From NCBI GenBank assembly GCA_963930645.1, contig OZ005648.1, forward strand, positions 274,398,403-274,462,402: DNA of 64,000 nt. Reading direction: 5' to 3'. Under the pieces are notes generated by a model. It was not told where the DNA came from. It made no database searches and saw only the letters and a program-made list of their open reading frames with translations. A program made the translations under genes and the position numbers. The DNA is from Salticus scenicus (taxonomy: Eukaryota > Arthropoda > Arachnida > Araneae > Salticidae). Below are positions 60,701 to 64,000 of this stretch, in pieces (within the stretch, counting starts at the first letter, position 1; each line of letters opens with the position of its first letter).

Positions 60701-63700
60701 ATATTATTTTTATTTTTAAAAATCAAAATATTGTTTTGTTTGTGCAATCTGAACATGAATATATTCGAATTTTAAGCATTTATGAAGTTTGATTTGAAGC
60801 TTTGGAAATTTTGTGACTGAGCATAATATCTACCATCTAAAATATTTCAGACTGTAAGCTACTCTCATAGGTACTTTTTAATTGTAATTTAAATATATTC
60901 ATTCAAAGCAGAGCATAAAATGCAGTGAATTCAAATGGATTTTAAAACTACTTCGTTTTGATTTTTTAATGAAAAATATTAATGCCCAAAATAATTTCCT
61001 TTTTATACAGGGTGTTTCAAAAGAATTTTTATAAAATAAGAGCAGGGGCTGATCCAGATTTCAATTTTTGGGGCCTCTTTTTGTGAGAAACAAATTATTT
61101 TTGTGAATTCTTTATTTATTTTTGTGTGAAACAAAGTATTTTTGTGAAAAAAAGAATAATTGCATGAAATTTTCATTTCTGCAGTTATTCTATTTAATGT
61201 TTAATATCACGTTAATAGCATTTTATTGAACTAAATATAGACACTAATTAAAAAAATTGCTGGAAACTTGGAAAAATTTTATAAATTTATCATTTTTATC
61301 AAACAAAATCTTGTAAAAGGACTGTTTTTATTAATCTGAATTTTGTGAAGAGGCCTATTTTATGTATATGAATTTTGCGAAAGGGCCCATTTTAGAGATT
61401 TGAATTTTGTGAAGGGGCCCATTTTAGAGATTTGAATTTCGTGAAGGGGCAGCAAAAGGGTCCCAATTTCTGCCTGGATCAACCCCTGAAGAGGGGTCAT
61501 TGGATGCTGAAAGTGATGGCTATGCATAGCATTGCACAATTCTCACCAGCAAATGAATGATGGCGCCCCCTTTAAAAGATTTCCTGATGTCGTTTTTATC
61601 CTGTTTGCTGCAACAACAGTTTTTGTTAAATCTTCCACACTTTCTACAAGCTATTCATATATCAATGCCTTCATGTATCCTCACAAAAAAGAAGTCTGTT
61701 GGATTTAGATCTGGTGAAGGCCAAACCACAGATCCGCTAAGTTTAATCAATCCGGAAGGATATATGACATTCAGGAAATGTGGGACCAAAGTGGAAAAAT
61801 GAACTCAGGCTCCATCATGCATGAACCACATGTCTCCTTATAGGGTGAGTGCTACAGGCTGTAATAAACCAAGAAACATCTGCTCCAAGAAGATATGGTC
61901 CTGTATGCTTGTTAACAGGGTTAGAAATAAGCGGTCGTTAGTCGTATTTTTCGACCAGGTTTTTCATTTTGATGCCTAGAATTCCAATCATAGGTGCCAT
62001 ATTTGACACCTGGATATTTTCCTCATCATATGTAATAATTTTCCCAATCCCATCAGACAGCAAACAAGTCTATTTCACCTAACCTAATAAAAACCTAATT
62101 TGAACCTAATAAAAACTGATTTAAGAAATCATTTCTCTATGAAAGTAGTTGACGATTTGTTAATGATTAAATTAAACGGCCCTAAATTTGAAGATTTCTG
62201 CCCAGAAAATGCTATTAAATTGTGGTGGAATGATGTATCTTCTGGGCGAAGAATTAATTTGTGATTTTAAATATGTACGTTTAATATTGTCAGTGTAATT
62301 ACATTCATTACATAAATATTTTTTATATAATCTTGCATATATTATTTACAAGTGGATGCTTTATTATTATTATTTTAAATATACATATTTAATTATAGAT
62401 GGCACCTAGATTTTTAATTTGGATGCCCAAAAAATTTAATCCAGGCGTTATTTTGACGCCTAGTTTCAAAATTCTTATTTCTAACACTGCTTGTTAAACG
62501 ATCTGGTATCAGGTAAGTGTCAACTATTTAACCACCAATGAGCCAACCAGTTAACTACCTTTTTTTTTTCAGTTTTAATTTAATATGCTATATAATACTT
62601 AATTTAGAATTGAAGATGTATGTCATAACTGTAAATGAATAAATGTATAATTTAAACATTAAAAAATGTCTGTACTTTTCTATTTGAAGACTGCCACTTG
62701 GCAATTTGGTCAATTTCTTTTATGACCCATACAATTAACCACCAAATTATATTGAAAAGATTTAGTTAAATTTGAAGTAATACTAAAAATAAATAAATAA
62801 AATAATTTTAGTGATTATGATAATGTAATTAATAAAAAAAATAATGATATTAATAATAAATAAAGTAATAATTTTTCGCCAAGAACTCTGTTTTCGTGAT
62901 AGCCATCTAAAGCCAAGTAGTCCATAAAGAATATAAACAAATCTGTATACATAAAAGAGTAAACTCATTGATTCACTGACTCAACACTGTCATGTGGCAA
63001 TTCTATGGAAAATAGTAAACTCACTAATCACTGACTCAACACAGCTGTGGCAATTCTATGGGAGATACAGTCATAAATTTTGGTGAGCAGGTTGGTTTTA
63101 GGACCCTGACCCCCACTAAGACGGAGTTTTGCGAAATACTCCCGTTCCCCTCTGTGTGTGGGGGGGAGGCAGAAGGCAAAAACACCTTTAAAAGTATAAC
63201 TCGGCTCCATATTACTTTACAGTGAAGAAATTGCTGAAGGAAAGTCTAGACTTGAGTACAAAAAAAAAAAAAAAAAAAAATTCTGCAATTTTGGATTTTT
63301 AAGGGGGGGGGGGGGTAAATGATTTTTGGAGGCAACTGTAGCAAAATACGGATTTTAACTTAAATTCTGACAGATTTCAATGTATTTTTTTTTGTTTTTT
63401 GTTTTTTTAGATTTTATTATTATTATTAATGATATGGTATTTTGAGAATTCATTTCAATGTAATGACCAGCGAAGCGGGCAAAGCCTGCTAGTACTTTAA
63501 TAAATAAATAAATAATAATTATGAAATTGACAATTGGTTTATAAATTGCATGAGAGAATTAAAATCTCGAATGGTTTAATCTTCAGATAACACTATTGTT
63601 TAGCCTCACTGTGTTTATAAGTCGCCAAATATTGTGGTGGTTCTCCAATGGAAAAGTACCAAAATGTCTTATATATACATTATATCATTGTTTTTTTACA

Positions 63701-63901
63701 GCAATATTTTATATTTTAGGGGCATATGAAATATGCTATTCCAGAAGATCCTCCTGAAAGTGATTTATTTCCTGAAATGTATCATAAGCTTATTCATTCC
63801 CCAGCTCTTGAAACACTTTTGAATTTAGAACATTCTTATGCTTTGGCTGTTGGAGAACTAGTCCAAGAAAGAGATAAAGCTTTACATGATCTTCAGATTA
63901 G
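57578..63901 (+). CDS. FERRY3: C12orf4/FERRY3 orthologue, N-terminal part, three exons
   Basis: Exons 57578-57740, 58984-59132 and 63720-63901 join in frame to 164 codons plus two bases. The product matches the N-terminus of vertebrate C12orf4 (FERRY3, DUF2362 family, about 550 residues): FEFSYKYG with a beta-rich start, the PFFVEK boundary, a helical stretch ending IQKWTKAFTE, and the conserved core MYHKLIHSPALETLLNLEHS followed by GELVQERDKAL. FERRY3 is a subunit of the five-protein FERRY complex, a Rab5 effector that links mRNAs to early endosomes. The introns are 1243 and 4587 bp and full of transposons. The remaining 70% of the gene lies right of the window. The ATG (aaaATGT) was chosen because the family match begins right after it; A at -3 supports it. 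Confidence 0.9.
58015..58541. mobile_element. piggyBac-like MITE (527 bp) in FERRY3 intron 1
   Basis: TTAA on both sides (58011-58014, 58542-58545). Ends CCTTTTATGGGC and, inverted, CCTTTTACAGGC. Palindromic TTCCCAATTGGGAA lies near the right end. No coding content. Confidence 0.65.
58984..59132 (+). CDS. FERRY3: FERRY3 exon 2
   Basis: This 149-nt exon follows a TGCATGTTTTAG acceptor. It completes a split G|AA codon and encodes LIASVEDFTQKETSKYYNEL through IQKWTKAFTE, ending phase 0 at GAA|GTAAGT. It is predicted helical and matches the segment before the HSPA core in C12orf4. Confidence 0.9.
59133..61000. other. FERRY3 intron 2, unassigned left part
   Basis: AT-rich sequence with no recognisable element ends, genes or RNAs. 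The short open frame at 59843-60025 has no family match. Confidence 0.5.
61008..61870 (-). pseudogene. Tc1/mariner-type transposase relic
   Basis: A CAGGGTGTTTCAAAAGAATT terminus preceded by TA lies at 61008. On the minus strand from about 61860 to 61500 a broken transposase can be followed across frames: MWFMHDGA, then LNVIYPSGL, then SPDLNPTDFF, with stops and frameshifts. These correspond to the second catalytic Asp and the SPDLNPxDxF region of a DD-E/D transposase. The N-terminus and other end were not found. A hAT-like MITE (61043-61488) sits between the terminus and the coding relic. Confidence 0.65.
61043..61488. mobile_element. hAT-like MITE (446 bp) nested in the mariner relic
   Basis: CAGGGGCTGATCCAGATTTC at the left faces TGCCTGGATCAACCCCTG at the right. 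Internal GGGCCCATTTTAGAGATTTG copies (61386, 61417) are direct repeats. The expected 8-bp duplication is not perfect (AATAAGAG / AAGAGGGG). Confidence 0.65.
61916..62489. mobile_element. hAT MITE (574 bp) with perfect 8-bp duplication
   Basis: CAGGGTTAGAAATAAG at the left and CTTATTTCTAACACTG at the right. CTTGTTAA flanks both ends (61908-61915, 62490-62497). Subterminal GATGCCTAGAATTCC and GACGCCTAGTTTC motifs lie inside. Confidence 0.88.
62942..63492 (+). mobile_element. Short complete Helitron-like element (551 bp)
   Basis: It starts A|TCTGTATACATAAAAGAG and ends GAAGCGGGCAAAGCCTGCTAG|T, with a GCGGGC-x-GCCTGC type hairpin at the 3' end. The 5' motif resembles the array units' TCCATATATATAAAAT. 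A tandem of ACTCA(C/T)TGA(C/T)TC-rich 50-bp units lies at 62960-63055. No coding content; it lies 228 bp before FERRY3 exon 3. Confidence 0.7.
63720..63901 (+). CDS. FERRY3: FERRY3 exon 3 (conserved LIHSPA core)
   Basis: This 182-nt exon encodes GHMKYAIPEDPPESDLFPEM then YHKLIHSPALETLLNLEHSY and ELVQERDKALHDLQI plus two bases. The YH-LIHSPA-ETLLNLEH block is nearly invariant between this window and vertebrates. The donor is AG|GTAGTA, followed by a long T tract. Confidence 0.93.
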
Positions 63902-63911
63902 GTAGTATATT

Positions 63912-63916
<5 letters not shown>

Positions 63917-63942
<26 letters not shown>
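63917..63942. repeat. Poly(T) tract after FERRY3 exon 3
   Basis: A T run of about 25 bp within 40 bp of the exon 3 donor. Confidence 0.8.
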
Positions 63943-63943
<1 letters not shown>

Positions 63944-64000
63944 CTTGTAAGTATTAATTTACATTTACAAAGAGATTTAGGTTTTCAGATAAGAATTTTC

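Noticed and set aside
1..64000. LTR retrotransposon or integrated virus
   Set aside because: No paired long direct repeats with primer-binding sites, no gag/pol of LTR type, and no viral structural or replication protein were recognised. The only reverse transcriptase is of Penelope type.

Overview
The window is AT-rich animal nuclear DNA, gene-poor and dense in transposons. It has GT-AG introns of up to about 15 kb, long homopolymers and many element families. Nothing in it is prokaryotic. The mix of Penelope-like elements, Helitron-like elements, hAT, piggyBac and pogo/mariner relics and tRNA-derived repeats fits a non-dipteran arthropod such as a chelicerate, but the species cannot be fixed from sequence alone.

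Two protein genes can be built exon by exon. They sit head to head about 780 bp apart. On the minus strand is the N-terminal half of an MFSD11 (UNC93-like membrane transporter) orthologue: six exons between 56795 and 12555, all joining in frame, with the rest presumably left of the window. On the plus strand is the start of a C12orf4/FERRY3 orthologue (subunit of the FERRY Rab5-effector complex): three exons between 57578 and 63901, continuing to the right. The 782-bp gap is probably a bidirectional promoter. It holds a small CpG-rich patch, an ATAAAAA box and a TTCAGT initiator-like site.

Nearly everything else is intron or transposon. Left part (1-12.5 kb): a CpG-rich CCAAT-containing island of unknown ownership near 1.1-1.4 kb; a 971-bp long-TIR element; a tRNA-like repeat broken by a hAT MITE with a perfect 8-bp duplication; a decayed 3.3-kb Penelope-like element carrying two nested MITEs; and a piggyBac-type element. 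MFSD11 intron 5 (12.7-27.7 kb) holds a 371-bp near-perfect palindrome, other foldback elements, a palindromic Penelope relic and a Helitron-like copy. Intron 4 (27.8-41.7 kb) holds a 3.26-kb element with an 8-bp duplication, a large inverted repeat with tRNA-like arms, pogo-like elements and a piggyBac transposase relic.

Intron 2 (43.3-56.3 kb) is dominated by a tandem array of two full Helitron-like units (about 3.3 kb each, nearly identical) plus a partial third. Each unit carries a two-monomer higher-order minisatellite. The same intron has two TTAA-flanked palindromic MITEs, one inside a hAT element, and tRNA-like repeats. The FERRY3 introns hold a piggyBac-like MITE, a mariner transposase relic hit by a hAT-like insertion, a second hAT with a perfect duplication, and a short complete Helitron-like element.

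I found no new defence or metabolic system. The notable content is the divergent gene pair, the recent Helitron-like array and the unusually clear record of nested insertions.
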